Of a stretch of DNA of 64,000 nucleotides, positions 1 to 11,494 are shown one piece after another. How positions within the stretch are numbered: position 1 is the first letter of the stretch; every line of letters starts with the position of its first letter. A program made the position numbers and the translations under genes. The stretch is from Roseovarius salinarum (GTDB taxonomy: Bacteria; Pseudomonadota; Alphaproteobacteria; Rhodobacterales; Rhodobacteraceae). Under the pieces are notes generated by a model. That model was given only the letters and a program-made list of their open reading frames with translations. It was not told where the DNA came from and made no database searches. Where the stretch lies: NCBI RefSeq assembly GCF_002834145.1, contig NZ_PHNT01000005.1, positions 62,001-126,000 on the forward strand. The letters are read 5' to 3'.

Positions 1-362
1 CGCTGTTCCACCTTCACAACATGGCGCTGGCCGAGGGGCAGAGCCTGCTGCTGACCGCCGACACCGCGCCGCCGGCGTGGCAGCTTTCCCTGCCGGACCT
101 GGCCAGCCGCGTCGCGGCCACCCCGGTGGCACGCCTGCAAGACCCCGACGATGACCTGCTCGCCGCCGTGATAATGAAACTCCTGGCCGACCGGCAACTG
201 GTTCCCACCCCGGGCACGATTCCCTATCTGGTGCGACGGATCGACCGGTCATTCGCGGCGGCCGGCCGCGTGGTGGCGCAACTTGACGCCACCGCCCTGG
301 AAACCGGCCGCCCCGTGAGCCGTGCCCTGGCGGCGCGGGTTCTGGACAACCCGGGCGCTTGA
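1..362 (+). CDS. Hda-like DnaA-family regulatory ATPase, 3' end only
   Basis: The 5' end lies outside the window; the frame is already open at base 3 (LFHLHNMALAEG) and stops with TGA at 360-362, leaving about 119 residues. The segment matches the end of the DnaA-like AAA+ domain: the LFHLHN stretch, the block LPDLASRVAATPVARLQDPD, then the lid helices ending PYLVRRIDRSFAAAGRVVAQ. There is no DnaA DNA-binding domain IV after it, which separates Hda from DnaA. Hda proteins act with the beta clamp to promote ATP hydrolysis by DnaA and limit re-initiation. The following ppk starts 51 bases downstream on the same strand, an arrangement common in Rhodobacterales. The family call is good; the function is inferred from the family. 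Confidence 0.8.
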   Translation, partial: LFHLHNMALAEGQSLLLTADTAPPAWQLSLPDLASRVAATPVARLQDPDDDLLAAVIMKLLADRQLVPTPGTIPYLVRRIDRSFAAAGRVVAQLDATALETGRPVSRALAARVLDNPGA

Positions 363-412
363 CGACACAGTTTGTCATTCCTTCTTTACCTTGAATCGCG
401 ACAAGGGCCCCG

Positions 413-2587
413 ATGACCAACGCAGATTTCCTGAAAGCCCCGCGCCCTGACCCGGTCGAGATGCCGGACCTCGACCTGACCGGGCCGGGGCGTTTCTTCA
501 ACCGCGAGCTCAGCTGGCTCGGTTTCAACCTGCGTGTCCTCGAGGAGGCCCAGAACCCGCGGGTGCCGCTGCTGGAACGGCTGCGCTTCCTGTCGATCTC
601 GGCCACGAACCTCGACGAGTTCTACAACGTCCGCGTGGCCGGCCTGCGGGAACTGGCCCGCGAAGGCAACACGACCCCCGCCGCCGACGGCCTCACCCCT
701 GCCGAGCAGCTGGTTCTGATCAACGAGAATGCCCGCAATCTCCTGCATCAACAGCAGCAGACCCTCAGGGATCTTGAAACCGAGATGGAACGCGAGGGCA
801 TTTCGATCCTCGACCGCACGGAACTGACGCCGGCCGACAAGACGTTCCTTGCCGACGTGTTCATGGCGAAGGTGTTTCCCGTGCTCTCGCCGCTGGCGAT
901 CGACCCGGCGCACCCGTTTCCCTTCATTCCGAACCTGGGCTACTCGCTGGCGCTGCAACTCGAACGCAAGCGGGACCAGAAGCCGCTTCAGGCGCTGCTG
1001 CCGATCCCGCATCAGATCAGCCGCTTCGTCACGCTGCCCGGCCGTGACGGATATCAGAGGTTCCTGCCGCTGGAAGAACTGCTGCTGCTGCATCTCGACA
1101 GCCTGTTTCCCGGCTACCGCCACATCGGCCACTGTTCCTTCCGCGTGCTGCGTGACAGCGACCTGGAAGTCGAGGAGGAGGCCGAGGATCTCGTGCGCGG
1201 CTTCGAGGTGGCCCTCAAGCGCCGCCGCCGCGGCGAGGTGGTGCGGCTGAAGATCTCCTCGGGCGCGCCGGAGGCGTTGCGCAGCGTCATCATGGAGGAG
1301 TTGCACGTCACCCCCGACGAGGTTGTCGAGGTGGACGGAATGATCGGGCTGGCCGACCTCAAGGAACTGGTGCTGGACAACCGGCCCGACCTTCTGTGGA
1401 CCAGCTTCACGCCGCGCGTGCCCGAGCGCGTGCACGACCACGACGGCGACATGCTCGCGGCGATCCGGCAGAAGGACATGCTGCTGCATCACCCCTACGA
1501 AACGTTCGACATGGTCATCCGCTTCCTGCAGCAGGCGGCGAATGACCCCGACGTGGTGGCGATCAAGCAGACGCTCTACCGCACCTCCAAGGACAGCCCC
1601 ATCGTGGCAGCGCTGTGCGAGGCGGCCGAGGACGGCAAATCGGTGACCGCGCTGGTCGAGCTGAAGGCGCGGTTCGACGAGGCCGCGAACATCCGCCAGT
1701 CGCGTCGCCTGGAGCGGGCGGGCGCACACGTCGTCTATGGCTTCATGGATCTAAAGACCCACGCCAAGATCTCGACCGTGGTGCGCCGCGAGGGCGACGG
1801 CCTGGTAACCTACACCCATTATGGCACGGGCAACTATCACCCGATCACCGCCAAGATTTACACCGACCTGAGTTTCTTCACCTGTGACACGGCGCTGGGG
1901 CGCGACGCCACCAAGGTGTTCAACTACGTCTCGGGCTACGCCGAACCGGAGGGGCTGGAGAACCTGGCGATTTCGCCCACCACGCTCAAGCCGCGCCTGC
2001 TGGAACTGATCGCGGCCGAGGCCGAGCACGCACGCGCCGGCAAGCCCGCCGCGATCTGGGCCAAGATGAACTCGCTGATCGAGCCCGACGTGATCGACGC
2101 GCTCTACGATGCCAGCCAGGCCGGCGTGAAGATCGACCTCGTGATCCGGGGTATCTGCGGCCTGCGGCCGGGAGTGAAGGGGTTGTCTGACAACATCCGC
2201 GTGAAGTCGATCGTGGGCCGTTTCCTGGAGCATTCGCGCATCGTCTGCTTCGGCAACGGCCACGAACTGCCGTCACAGGACGCGCGGGTGTTCTTCAGCT
2301 CGGCCGACTGGATGGGGCGCAACCTCAACCGCCGGGTCGAGACGCTGGTCGAGGCCACCAACCCGACCGTCAAGGCCCAGATCACCGAACAGATCATGGC
2401 CGCCAACCTGGCCGATGTGGCGCAAACCTGGGTGATGTCACCCGACGGCACTTTCACCCGCACGCCGGTGCCCGAGGGCGAATTCGCCTTCAACTGCCAC
2501 CGGTTCTTCATGGAAAACCCGTCGCTGTCGGGCCGCGGCACCGCCGGTGCCGCCGACGTGCCGAAGCTCACCCACACCGACGACTGA
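413..2587 (+). CDS. ppk1: Polyphosphate kinase 1
   Basis: A 724-residue protein of the usual PPK1 length, making inorganic polyphosphate from ATP. The N-terminal domain opens with [12 protein letters not shown] (residues 28-39), diagnostic of PPK1. The phosphorylated histidine is His450 in LKTHAKIS (equivalent to His435 in E. coli), followed by the [12 protein letters not shown] motif. ATG 413 is chosen because the next in-frame start would cut into the conserved N-terminal region. It sits in a same-strand group with the Hda-like gene and ppx, so synthesis and degradation of polyphosphate are encoded together. The large open frame on the opposite strand (386-1729) is a codon-bias shadow of this gene. 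Confidence 0.97.
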   Translation: MTNADFLKAPRPDPVEMPDLDLTGPGRFFNRELSWLGFNLRVLEEAQNPRVPLLERLRFLSISATNLDEFYNVRVAGLRELAREGNTTPAADGLTPAEQLVLINENARNLLHQQQQTLRDLETEMEREGISILDRTELTPADKTFLADVFMAKVFPVLSPLAIDPAHPFPFIPNLGYSLALQLERKRDQKPLQALLPIPHQISRFVTLPGRDGYQRFLPLEELLLLHLDSLFPGYRHIGHCSFRVLRDSDLEVEEEAEDLVRGFEVALKRRRRGEVVRLKISSGAPEALRSVIMEELHVTPDEVVEVDGMIGLADLKELVLDNRPDLLWTSFTPRVPERVHDHDGDMLAAIRQKDMLLHHPYETFDMVIRFLQQAANDPDVVAIKQTLYRTSKDSPIVAALCEAAEDGKSVTALVELKARFDEAANIRQSRRLERAGAHVVYGFMDLKTHAKISTVVRREGDGLVTYTHYGTGNYHPITAKIYTDLSFFTCDTALGRDATKVFNYVSGYAEPEGLENLAISPTTLKPRLLELIAAEAEHARAGKPAAIWAKMNSLIEPDVIDALYDASQAGVKIDLVIRGICGLRPGVKGLSDNIRVKSIVGRFLEHSRIVCFGNGHELPSQDARVFFSSADWMGRNLNRRVETLVEATNPTVKAQITEQIMAANLADVAQTWVMSPDGTFTRTPVPEGEFAFNCHRFFMENPSLSGRGTAGAADVPKLTHTDD

Positions 2588-2632
2588 TCCGGCAACGGTT
2601 CGCCGACTTGGGGCGCCCGCCCTGCCCCCCGG

Positions 2633-2646
2633 ACGGGCATGCCCGT
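2633..2646. terminator. Palindrome after ppk1, weak terminator candidate
   Basis: ACGGGCATGCCCGT is a perfect 14-base palindrome 46 bases after the ppk1 stop. It is followed by GTCTTTG rather than a T tract. CCGGAC (2629-2634) and GTCCGG (2653-2658) could form an alternative outer stem. Termination is only a guess. Confidence 0.3.
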
Positions 2647-2676
2647 GTCTTTGTCCGGCAGTGAACGGAGGTATCC

Positions 2677-2799
2677 GTGCTTGGCTGGGCGCTGACCTTC
2701 CTCGTGTTTGCCATAATCGCAGGCGGCGTCGGGTTCGGCGGGATCGCGATGGTCGTCCGCGCGTTCAGGGAAAGACCGTCCTGCGGCGGAGCCGGATGA
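2677..2799 (+). CDS. Short DUF1328-like membrane protein
   Basis: A 40-residue frame starting with GTG at 2677 behind a good ribosome binding site (GGAGG at 2667-2671, spacing 5), ending TGA at 2797-2799. The first 25 residues, LGWALTFLVFAIIAG then GVGFGGIA, closely resemble the start of DUF1328 small membrane proteins. The family is usually about 55 residues with a second hydrophobic helix. Here the second half is replaced by a short basic tail with no second membrane segment, and no other frame restores the missing half. It may be a decayed or genuinely shortened gene. It lies between ppk1 and ppx on their strand. Confidence 0.6.
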   Translation: MLGWALTFLVFAIIAGGVGFGGIAMVVRAFRERPSCGGAG

Positions 2800-2846
2800 T
2801 TGACCCCCCCGCGCGGCTGACGCATACATGACCGCGCACAGCCGGG

Positions 2847-4394
2847 GTGAACATGGACGCCAGCGACAATCCCGCCGAGCAGGACGACGGCCCGTTCGGG
2901 CGGCCGCTGTTCAACAAGCCGTCAGCCCGGGCGCTCAGCCGGGTCGGGGTCATCGACGTCGGCTCGAACTCGGTCCGTCTCGTCGTGTTCGACGGCGCTG
3001 CGCGCAGTCCTGCCTACTTCTACAACGAAAAGATCATGTGCGGCCTCGGGGCCGGAATGTCGGAAACCGGCAGGCTGAATCCCGAGGGGCGCGACCGCGC
3101 GCTAAACGCGCTGCGCCGCTTCCGCATGCTGTGCGAGGGCATGGGCACCGGCCCCCTCAGTGCGGTGGCGACAGCGGCCGTGCGCGAGGCGAGCGACGGT
3201 GCCGAATTCCGCGCGGAGGTCCTGGAAGAAACGGGCATCCGCCTGTGGGTCGTGGACGGCGACGAGGAGGCGCGCCTGTCCGCGCAGGGCGTTCTTCTGG
3301 GCTGGCCCGGCTCCTACGGGCTGGTCTGCGACATCGGGGGCTCTTCGATGGAGCTTGCCGAGATCGACGACGGCCGCGTCGGCCGGCGCGTCAGCTCGCC
3401 GCTGGGGCCGCTCAAGCTGCAGGACATCGCGGGCGGCCGAAAGGCCCGGCGCAAGCACATCCAGAGCGTTCTCGCCGACCTTCAGGCGCAACTGGGCGAG
3501 CAGAAGAACCGGCTGTTCCTCGTCGGCGGCTCGTGGCGGGCGATCGCCAAGATCGACATGGACCGGCGCGGCTACCCGCTGCACGTCCTGCACGAATACC
3601 GCATGACGCCCGACGCCGTCCGCGAAACGGCGAAACATATCGAGAAATCCGACCCCGATGCGCTGCGCGGCCGCGTGGGCGTGTCATCTGCGCGCATGGC
3701 GCTCGTGCCGCATGCCGCCGAGGTGCTGCGGGAAGTCGTCAAGACCTTCCGGCCACGCGACATCGCCGTGTCCAGCTACGGCATCCGCGAAGGCATGCTG
3801 TACGAACAGATGCCCCGGCAACTGCGCGACCGCGACCCGCTGATCGAATCCTGCCGCTTCGCGGAAGCCAAGGACGCGCGTGTTCCGGGCTTCGGCCGCG
3901 CCTTGTACGATTTCATCTCGCCGCTCTTTCCCGGTGCCGGGCCCGACCGGCGACGGCTGATCAAGGCCGCCTGCCTGCTGCACGACGTCAGCTGGCGCGC
4001 GCATCCCGATTACCGCGCCGAGGTCTGTTTCGACAACGCGACGCGCGCGAACCTGGGCGGGCTGAAGCATTCGGAGCGGGTCTTCCTGGGCCTCGCGCTG
4101 CTGCACCGCTATTCCAACAAGCGGGCCGGAACCCGGTTCGAGCATCTCTACGACCTGATCGGTGAAGAAGAGAAACGGCAGGCCGAGGTGCTGGGCAAGG
4201 CGATGCGTTTCGGCGCGATGCTATGGTTGAAAAAGGACGCGCACCTTGGCGAGATGCGCTGGGTGTCGAAGAAAAAGCGGCTCGAACTGCATCTGTCCGA
4301 AGAGGCCGCACCGCTGTTCGGCGAGGTGGCCGAGGCGCGGTTCCGCTCTCTCGCCGACTCGCTGGGGGCCGAGGCCGTGGTCGGCGCGGCCTGA
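2847..4394 (+). CDS. ppx: Exopolyphosphatase / Ppx-GppA phosphatase
   Basis: A 515-residue Ppx/GppA protein, normal for the alphaproteobacterial form, which releases orthophosphate from polyphosphate ends. Visible motifs of the actin-like ATPase fold are VIDVGSNSVRLVVFDG near residue 35, ATAAVREASDG near 110 and VCDIGGSSMELAEI near 160. The C-terminal half is helical and HD-like (LLHDVSW, HSERVFLGLALLHRYSN). The start is GTG 2847, with ATG 2853 as an alternative two codons later; the N-terminal 30 residues are variable in the family, so the choice is not firm. It ends 11 bases before the end of the convergent small gene at 4406. Confidence 0.95.
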   Translation: MNMDASDNPAEQDDGPFGRPLFNKPSARALSRVGVIDVGSNSVRLVVFDGAARSPAYFYNEKIMCGLGAGMSETGRLNPEGRDRALNALRRFRMLCEGMGTGPLSAVATAAVREASDGAEFRAEVLEETGIRLWVVDGDEEARLSAQGVLLGWPGSYGLVCDIGGSSMELAEIDDGRVGRRVSSPLGPLKLQDIAGGRKARRKHIQSVLADLQAQLGEQKNRLFLVGGSWRAIAKIDMDRRGYPLHVLHEYRMTPDAVRETAKHIEKSDPDALRGRVGVSSARMALVPHAAEVLREVVKTFRPRDIAVSSYGIREGMLYEQMPRQLRDRDPLIESCRFAEAKDARVPGFGRALYDFISPLFPGAGPDRRRLIKAACLLHDVSWRAHPDYRAEVCFDNATRANLGGLKHSERVFLGLALLHRYSNKRAGTRFEHLYDLIGEEEKRQAEVLGKAMRFGAMLWLKKDAHLGEMRWVSKKKRLELHLSEEAAPLFGEVAEARFRSLADSLGAEAVVGAA

Positions 4395-4405
4395 GGCGGC
4401 GCCCG

Positions 4406-4780
4406 TCAGATCTCGATCTCTTCGCCGGGGGCGGGAGGCTCTTCCATTTCTTCGGGCGTCTTGCGGCGCAGGATGATGTCGCCGTTGGGCAGCATCTCGG
4501 GCGGATGATAAGCGCTGATGTCGTCGATCTTGTCCATCAGCTCGGCAAAAGCCGGCCCCATTTCCATCCAGAACTCGCGCAGCGCAGGCCCCATCTGCTC
4601 GGCCATGCCGCGCAGATCCTCCATGGCCGGCGCCATCTCGCGGCGCATGCCCTCGAAGAAAAGCTCGGCACCGCGCTCCATCAGCGAACGCCCGTCCTCG
4701 GGCGTGCCGCTTCCTTCCTCCGCGTAGAGCGGCAGAGCGGTCAGGCAGGCGATGGCGGCCACGGACACGAAACGTTTCAT
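4406..4780 (-). CDS. Conserved small secreted protein, function unknown
   Basis: A 124-residue protein with a signal peptide (MKRFVSVAAIACLTALPLYA, cleavage near Ala20). The mature part is acidic and helical: MERGAELFFEGMRREMAPAM, then DLRGMAEQMGPALREFW. It ends in a short YHPPEMLPNGDIILRRK segment and an acidic tail. The start is set at the Met before the signal peptide; the frame is open further upstream without signal-like content. Similar proteins are widespread in Rhodobacterales but I know no assigned role. It is downstream of the EEP hydrolase gene on the same strand (38-base gap), so it may be the last gene of that run. Confidence 0.75.
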   Translation of the reverse strand: MKRFVSVAAIACLTALPLYAEEGSGTPEDGRSLMERGAELFFEGMRREMAPAMEDLRGMAEQMGPALREFWMEMGPAFAELMDKIDDISAYHPPEMLPNGDIILRRKTPEEMEEPPAPGEEIEI

Positions 4781-4818
4781 GAAAGCCAATATAGTGACCC
4801 GAGCGTCCCCGTTGAAGA

Positions 4819-5844
4819 TCAGATGTCGATCTCGACCGTGACCGGAAAGTGATCCGAGGCGGTGACCAGCGCATTTCGCAACTCGGGCACGCGCAAGCAG
4901 CCGGGATCGTCGAACGGGTGCCAGATGCGCCAACGTGGATGTCGGGCGGCCAGATCCGGCGACACGAGGATATAATCGAGCAACGCCTGAAGATACCTGC
5001 CCTCATCCTTGAGGTAGAACCGCGCGGTCGTGTTGATCGCACCGACGCGCTGAGTCAGCGCGCGGCGCGCGTGCGGGTCGTAAAGCGCGGGGCCATCCCC
5101 TTCGCCCATGACGATCTCGACCGAGGAACGGCCGAACAGGTTTTCGTACTCGTCGAGGCCGGGGCCATCGTTCAGGTCCCCCATGACGATCAACGGCTCG
5201 CCCGCTGCAAGATGTGCGCTGACGCGGCGGCGCAGCCAGATTGCCTGCGCCAGTTGCTTGCGCCGACTGGCGATGGCAATCCGCATCGCCGCGTCGCGCG
5301 TTGCGGCGCCGTGCGGCGCCTTGGATTTCAGATGCGCCCCGATCAGCCGAAGGACGACCCCGCCGGTCGTTTCCGCCGCGATTTCCAGCGGAGGCTTGGA
5401 AAAGACCACACGGTCCTCTGTCGCGTCGATGTCGAGATCGATCCGGAAGGTCCCGTCGAAGCGCGGCGCGCCAACGGCGCCCTTCTTGCCGGTGGGCTGG
5501 CCCAGCGGATCGTGGCGCACGCGCAGGACGTCGGGGTCGTACAAAAGGGCGATTTCCTGCTGCGTCTCGTTGGCAAAGCCGATGAGCGCACGGCGCGCGC
5601 GCAGTTGCATGACCTCGGCGAAGCGCTCAAGCGCCCGAACTGTGGACCGGGGGCGGGCATTGTCGGGCGCCTCGATCACCATGACGGCGTCGGCGTCCAT
5701 CGCGGTAAAGACGATGCCCAGCGCCGTCAGCTGGTCGGCGCGTGTCACATCGTGCCGGGCCGACCGCTCCCCGTCGTCCAGCAGTTCCCCGTCATCGTCG
5801 AACAGCGCATCGAACCATTCGACGTTGTAGGTGGCCAGCCGCAT
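4819..5844 (-). CDS. Endonuclease/exonuclease/phosphatase family protein
   Basis: A 341-residue EEP-fold protein. The first strand is MRLATYNVEWFDALF (metal-binding Asn/Glu), the middle carries VMGDLNDGPGLDEYE (Asp-Asn pair) and the end has ASDHFPVTVEI (catalytic Asp-His), so the active site is intact. Substrates in this family range from DNA to phospholipids, and the sequence does not say which applies. There is no signal peptide. The ATG overlaps the stop of the DjlA-like gene by one base (TGATG), suggesting translational coupling. Confidence 0.9.
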   Translation of the reverse strand: MRLATYNVEWFDALFDDDGELLDDGERSARHDVTRADQLTALGIVFTAMDADAVMVIEAPDNARPRSTVRALERFAEVMQLRARRALIGFANETQQEIALLYDPDVLRVRHDPLGQPTGKKGAVGAPRFDGTFRIDLDIDATEDRVVFSKPPLEIAAETTGGVVLRLIGAHLKSKAPHGAATRDAAMRIAIASRRKQLAQAIWLRRRVSAHLAAGEPLIVMGDLNDGPGLDEYENLFGRSSVEIVMGEGDGPALYDPHARRALTQRVGAINTTARFYLKDEGRYLQALLDYILVSPDLAARHPRWRIWHPFDDPGCLRVPELRNALVTASDHFPVTVEIDI

Positions 5845-6521
5845 CACGCGCGCGCCTCCCTGATCTCCTCCCACGCGCGGTTGATGTCGGTCATGCGTTT
5901 CTCGGCAAGCTTGACCGCCTCCTCCGGTACGCCGCGGGCGACCATCCGGTCGGGGTGGCATTCGCGCACCTCGCGCCGCCAGACCTTGCGGATCTCGTCG
6001 AGGGGCATGTCGGGCGTCACGCCCAGAACGACGTAGGGGTCGCGCGCGTCCTGCACGAAGCGGCTGCGCAACCGGCGGAACTTGGCCTCAGGCAGCCCGA
6101 AGATCTCGGCCACCCGTTCCAGGAAACGATCCTCTTGCGGATGATACCGGCCATCGGCCAGCGCGATATGAAACAGCCCCTCCATCAGGTCGCAAAGGGA
6201 GTCGTCGTTGTCGCCGAACATGCGCCGGATCCGGGTTGCATATTCCTCGAAGCCGGCCACATCCTGCCGTGCAAGGTTGAAGACCTTGGCCGCCCCCGCC
6301 TCGTCCTGCGGCGCGATCCGGAACACCTCGCGGAACGCGGTGACCTCGTCGCGGGTGACCAGCCCGTCGGCCTTGGCCATTTTCGCGCTCAGCGCGATCA
6401 CGGCGATGGTGAAGCCCACGGTGCGTTCGGGCGGCGTGCGCAGCCGGTCAAAGACCGCGCTCAGCCCCTCCCCTTTCGCAAGGGCCGAGACGGCCTCGGT
6501 TATCCGGGTCCAGATCGACAC
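5844..6521 (-). CDS. DjlA-like co-chaperone (TerB and J domains)
   Basis: A 225-residue protein with a TerB-like helical domain (about residues 45-140; AKMAKADGLVTRDEV, then IALADGRYHPQEDRFL) and a C-terminal J domain whose HPD triad is in REVRECHPDRMVARG. J domains stimulate the ATPase of DnaK. Unlike E. coli DjlA there is no clear N-terminal membrane anchor beyond one weak hydrophobic stretch (TVGFTIAVIALSAKMA), so a soluble form is likely. The gene is coupled to the downstream EEP hydrolase by a one-base overlap. Confidence 0.85.
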   Translation of the reverse strand: MSIWTRITEAVSALAKGEGLSAVFDRLRTPPERTVGFTIAVIALSAKMAKADGLVTRDEVTAFREVFRIAPQDEAGAAKVFNLARQDVAGFEEYATRIRRMFGDNDDSLCDLMEGLFHIALADGRYHPQEDRFLERVAEIFGLPEAKFRRLRSRFVQDARDPYVVLGVTPDMPLDEIRKVWRREVRECHPDRMVARGVPEEAVKLAEKRMTDINRAWEEIREARA

Positions 6522-6531
6522 GCGCCCGAAC

Positions 6532-7059
6532 CTAGCCGGTTTCCGGGGGGATGTCAGGGTCGCCGTCGAGCCATTTCTGCATCAGCACGAGGTCCATCCA
6601 GCGGCCAAACTTGCGCCCCACCTGCGGCAAACGCGCGATGGTCCGATAGCCAAGCCGCGCGTGGAAGGCGACACCGGCGGGGTTTTCGGCGCTGACGCCG
6701 GCGAACATCGCGTGCGCACCGCCGGCGCGGGCATGATCCTCCAGCGCCGAAAGCAGGGCGCGGCCCACGCCCGCCCCCCGGACCTGTGGGGCCACGACGA
6801 GGGTATGTTCCATCGTACGCGCATAGCCCGGCCCCGCGCGAAACTGGAAATACGTCGCGAAGCCGACGATCCGGCCCTCATTCTCGGCCACGAGGAAGGC
6901 CTTGCCGTCGGCCTGCCGCATGGCGATATCGCGCGAGAGGTCCCGTTGCGTCTTTTCGAGGCTCGTGAAGGTCACCGCGGTATCCCGGATCACCGGGTTC
7001 CAGAGCGCGGCGATCCCGGCAGCATCCTCGGCGCGGGCGTCGCGCAGCCCCGCGATCAC
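6532..7059 (-). CDS. GNAT family N-acetyltransferase
   Basis: 175 residues starting from GTG 7059 (VIAGLRDARAEDAAGIAALW), chosen because similarity to GNAT enzymes begins there and because it makes a GTGA overlap with the upstream VOC gene. The acetyl-CoA binding block is VAPQVRGAGVGRALLSALED. The N-terminal IRDTAVTFTS stretch and the MFAGVSAENPAGVAFHARLG block resemble phosphinothricin/methionine-sulfoximine acetyltransferases, so an amino-acid-like substrate is possible but unproven. Confidence 0.88.
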   Translation of the reverse strand: MIAGLRDARAEDAAGIAALWNPVIRDTAVTFTSLEKTQRDLSRDIAMRQADGKAFLVAENEGRIVGFATYFQFRAGPGYARTMEHTLVVAPQVRGAGVGRALLSALEDHARAGGAHAMFAGVSAENPAGVAFHARLGYRTIARLPQVGRKFGRWMDLVLMQKWLDGDPDIPPETG

Positions 7060-7667
7060 GTCAGAACCCGCAGGCCGTACGGCGTCTCGATCTCTGCGCG
7101 CAGGCACGGCGCACCGGGCAAGACCGCCACCCGTGCGTCCGCCAGCCCGGGCTGAAGGAGGGCGGCCAGCCGCTCGGCCCGGGGGTGATGCAACGTGAGG
7201 CGCACCAGCCGGCAGCCCGCATCGGGCAGCCTTTGCGCCGGGTGCTCGGCGCATTGCCATTCGATCAGCGCCGGGAACAGCCCGTCGAAGGGCAGCAATC
7301 CGTCATCCGGCACCGCCATCTGCCAGCGCAGATCGCCGCGGGCCAGCGCCGTGGGACGGCCGGCCTCCGGCCAGTGGGCCAGAGCGTCGCGCATGTCCCC
7401 GGTGCGGCAGATCCAGTTCGTCAACCGCGGGGGGCCGGCGAAACGGTCGAGCCCGAACCACCGCGGTTGCCCCGGTGGCGGGGCCTCGGGGTCGATGGCA
7501 ATGACCTCGAGATACAGCCCGTCGCCCAGCCCCAGCAGCATGTTGTGGGTGCCGAAATGCGGATGGCTGCCGCCCGGCTGCAACTGAACGCCCAGCGCAG
7601 ACTCGACGGTCTCACGGCCCGCCTCGAGCGTTTGCGCCGCCACCGCGAGGTGATCGAGTGCCAGCAT
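7056..7667 (-). CDS. VOC family protein (glyoxalase-like)
   Basis: A 203-residue protein of the vicinal-oxygen-chelate superfamily. It begins MLALDHLAVAAQTLEAG, typical of the first beta-alpha-beta module, followed by HFGTHNMLLGLGDGLYLEVI. The protein matches the glyoxalase-like group found as single enzymes in Proteobacteria; the substrate is unknown. The start is the Met immediately before the domain. The stop overlaps the GTG of the GNAT gene by four bases, and the MAPEG gene ends 8 bases upstream, so these are likely cotranscribed. Confidence 0.85.
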   Translation of the reverse strand: MLALDHLAVAAQTLEAGRETVESALGVQLQPGGSHPHFGTHNMLLGLGDGLYLEVIAIDPEAPPPGQPRWFGLDRFAGPPRLTNWICRTGDMRDALAHWPEAGRPTALARGDLRWQMAVPDDGLLPFDGLFPALIEWQCAEHPAQRLPDAGCRLVRLTLHHPRAERLAALLQPGLADARVAVLPGAPCLRAEIETPYGLRVLT

Positions 7668-7675
7668 ACGCCCCC

Positions 7676-8185
7676 CTAGGAACCGGACCCGGACACGAGA
7701 GCCCACAGCGCCCAAACCGCGACGAGAACCGTTGGAAGGAACGTGGCGGCGAACCCGAAGGCCCGAACCGGACCGGAAGCATGACAGCCCCACCAGAAAA
7801 CGAGCCGCGCCAGCGCGAAGCCGACGCCAAGCGTCATGATCGCCCCCGGCCCGTTGGCACCCAGGATCACCGCGGCCGCGGGCCAGACGCACAGGGCCAG
7901 CATCAGTTGTTCCACGGTGTTCGCCAGAACGCGTTGGTCCGTGGCGGCGGCGCTGCCAGGAAGCGGCATCGCACCCTCGATCAGGGACGGGTCGAAGAAA
8001 CGCCGCGCCGCGGCCCGCCCGATCATCGCCGCCATCACCAGCCCCGGTGCCAGGAAGGCCGTCATGATCGTCGGCATGAGCGTGAACACCGGAAGATCAA
8101 CGAATGCCGCGGCCCCGACCAGCAGGGCAACGGCCCAAACCAGCCCCCCTGCCGTGCCGATCGCGATCTTCGCTTGCTCACCCAT
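7676..8185 (-). CDS. MAPEG family membrane protein
   Basis: A 169-residue integral membrane protein with four hydrophobic segments: roughly residues 8-28, 35-57, 90-110 and 140-165. It carries the family-type loop DQRVLANTVEQLMLAL. MAPEG proteins include glutathione-dependent membrane enzymes, but bacterial members of this type have no confirmed reaction. It lies just upstream of the VOC gene on the minus strand. Confidence 0.82.
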   Translation of the reverse strand: MGEQAKIAIGTAGGLVWAVALLVGAAAFVDLPVFTLMPTIMTAFLAPGLVMAAMIGRAAARRFFDPSLIEGAMPLPGSAAATDQRVLANTVEQLMLALCVWPAAAVILGANGPGAIMTLGVGFALARLVFWWGCHASGPVRAFGFAATFLPTVLVAVWALWALVSGSGS

Positions 8186-8280
8186 GCCCGACCCGCCCTG
8201 TTCTTGGCACGCATACCCTCGGTGGGGCCGATGGCACTGTCAACCGCGCCGGCGCCGGTGGCAAGACGGCCCCGCCCGTT

Positions 8281-10381
<2,101 letters not shown>

Positions 10382-10410
<29 letters not shown>

Positions 10411-11380
10411 CTCGTCGTCCTCTTGTCGCTGACCGTTGCGGCGCTTGCGGCGCCGTCTGTTGTGGTCGGTCTTCCTCCATCAAACGGGCGATCCCGTCGG
10501 CACCGGCGCGCAGCCAGGCCATGTCCTCGGCATAGGCGGCGCGCAGCGCCGCGGCCTGCGCGGCATCGAAGGGGCGCCAGCGCCCGTCGCCGGCCGGCAG
10601 GCGGGCCGGGTCGCGCCCGCATTCGGCCAGGATGCCGCGCAGGGCCGGCAGCCTCGGCGATGCGCCTCGCGCCTCACGCGCGTGTGCATCGGGCCAATCC
10701 GGCCCGGCGGCGACGCGCCGCCCGAACAGTTCCGGTCGTCCGCCATAGACCTCGAACGGCAGAATACGCAGCTCCGCGCCGGGCACGGCCCGCGCCACAT
10801 CGGCGATCACGTCGCGCCAGCGGCGCGGCGCGGTGACCAGCCTGTCAAGGTCATCGGTGTCGGGCATGCGGTGGCCACGGGCCACGGCGTAGGCCAGTAC
10901 CGAGGCCCAGTAGGCATCCTGTGCACGCACCGACAGGGCCAGCCGCGTGATGCGCCCCTCGAAGGCCCGCGCGAACCGAACCATCCGCCTGCCCGCGTCC
11001 GGGTAGAGACGGCCGGCGCGCAGGTTCCGGCGCGCCGCACCGATCATGTTCTCGTCGCTGACAAGCAACGTCTGCACGCCCTCGGCGCGGGCTGTTTCGA
11101 GCGCCAGCGCGAGCCGGCCGCGGGCGCGGGCCAGTTGCCGCTCCGGCGGCAGCACGCCGGGGGTCGGCATCACGCCGGTCAGCAGGCCGTTCCGGGTGCG
11201 CCGCGGGCCCCAGGCACGCACGCCTTGGGCGGCCAGGCGGCGGGCGTTGCACGCAAGGTAATGTTGAAGGCTGGTGGTGCCCGTGCGGTGCGCGCCCAGA
11301 TGCAGGATGACGTCCATGATCGCCTTTGCCTTTCGCCAGGGGGCCGCCCGGGGCGGCGATGGAAGGGTCAGCGCCGTCAT
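10382..11380 (-). CDS. Sulfotransferase-like P-loop protein
   Basis: A 332-residue protein if started at ATG 11380, which has a strong ribosome binding site (GGAGG, six bases before the ATG). The conserved part begins 21 codons later at [18 protein letters not shown], the PAPS 5'-phosphosulfate-binding loop of sulfotransferases, so ATG 11317 is an alternative start. A second typical block is [19 protein letters not shown]. The acceptor is unknown. The stop lies 29 bases inside scpA. DUF4174 is transcribed divergently, leaving a 114-base shared promoter region. Confidence 0.75.
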
Positions 11381-11494
11381 GCTGCCCCTCCGGTCCTGAC
11401 GATGGGCTTAAAGCTAGAATTTTCCGGGTCGCACTCCAGTTCATCCTTCGCAAACGCGGCCCCTCGGCCTATATCTTGCCCGACGGGAGAATAC

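Noticed and set aside
386-1729. 447-residue frame on the minus strand opposite ppk1
   Set aside because: His/Arg/Val-rich shadow of a highly biased gene; ppk1 has all family motifs.
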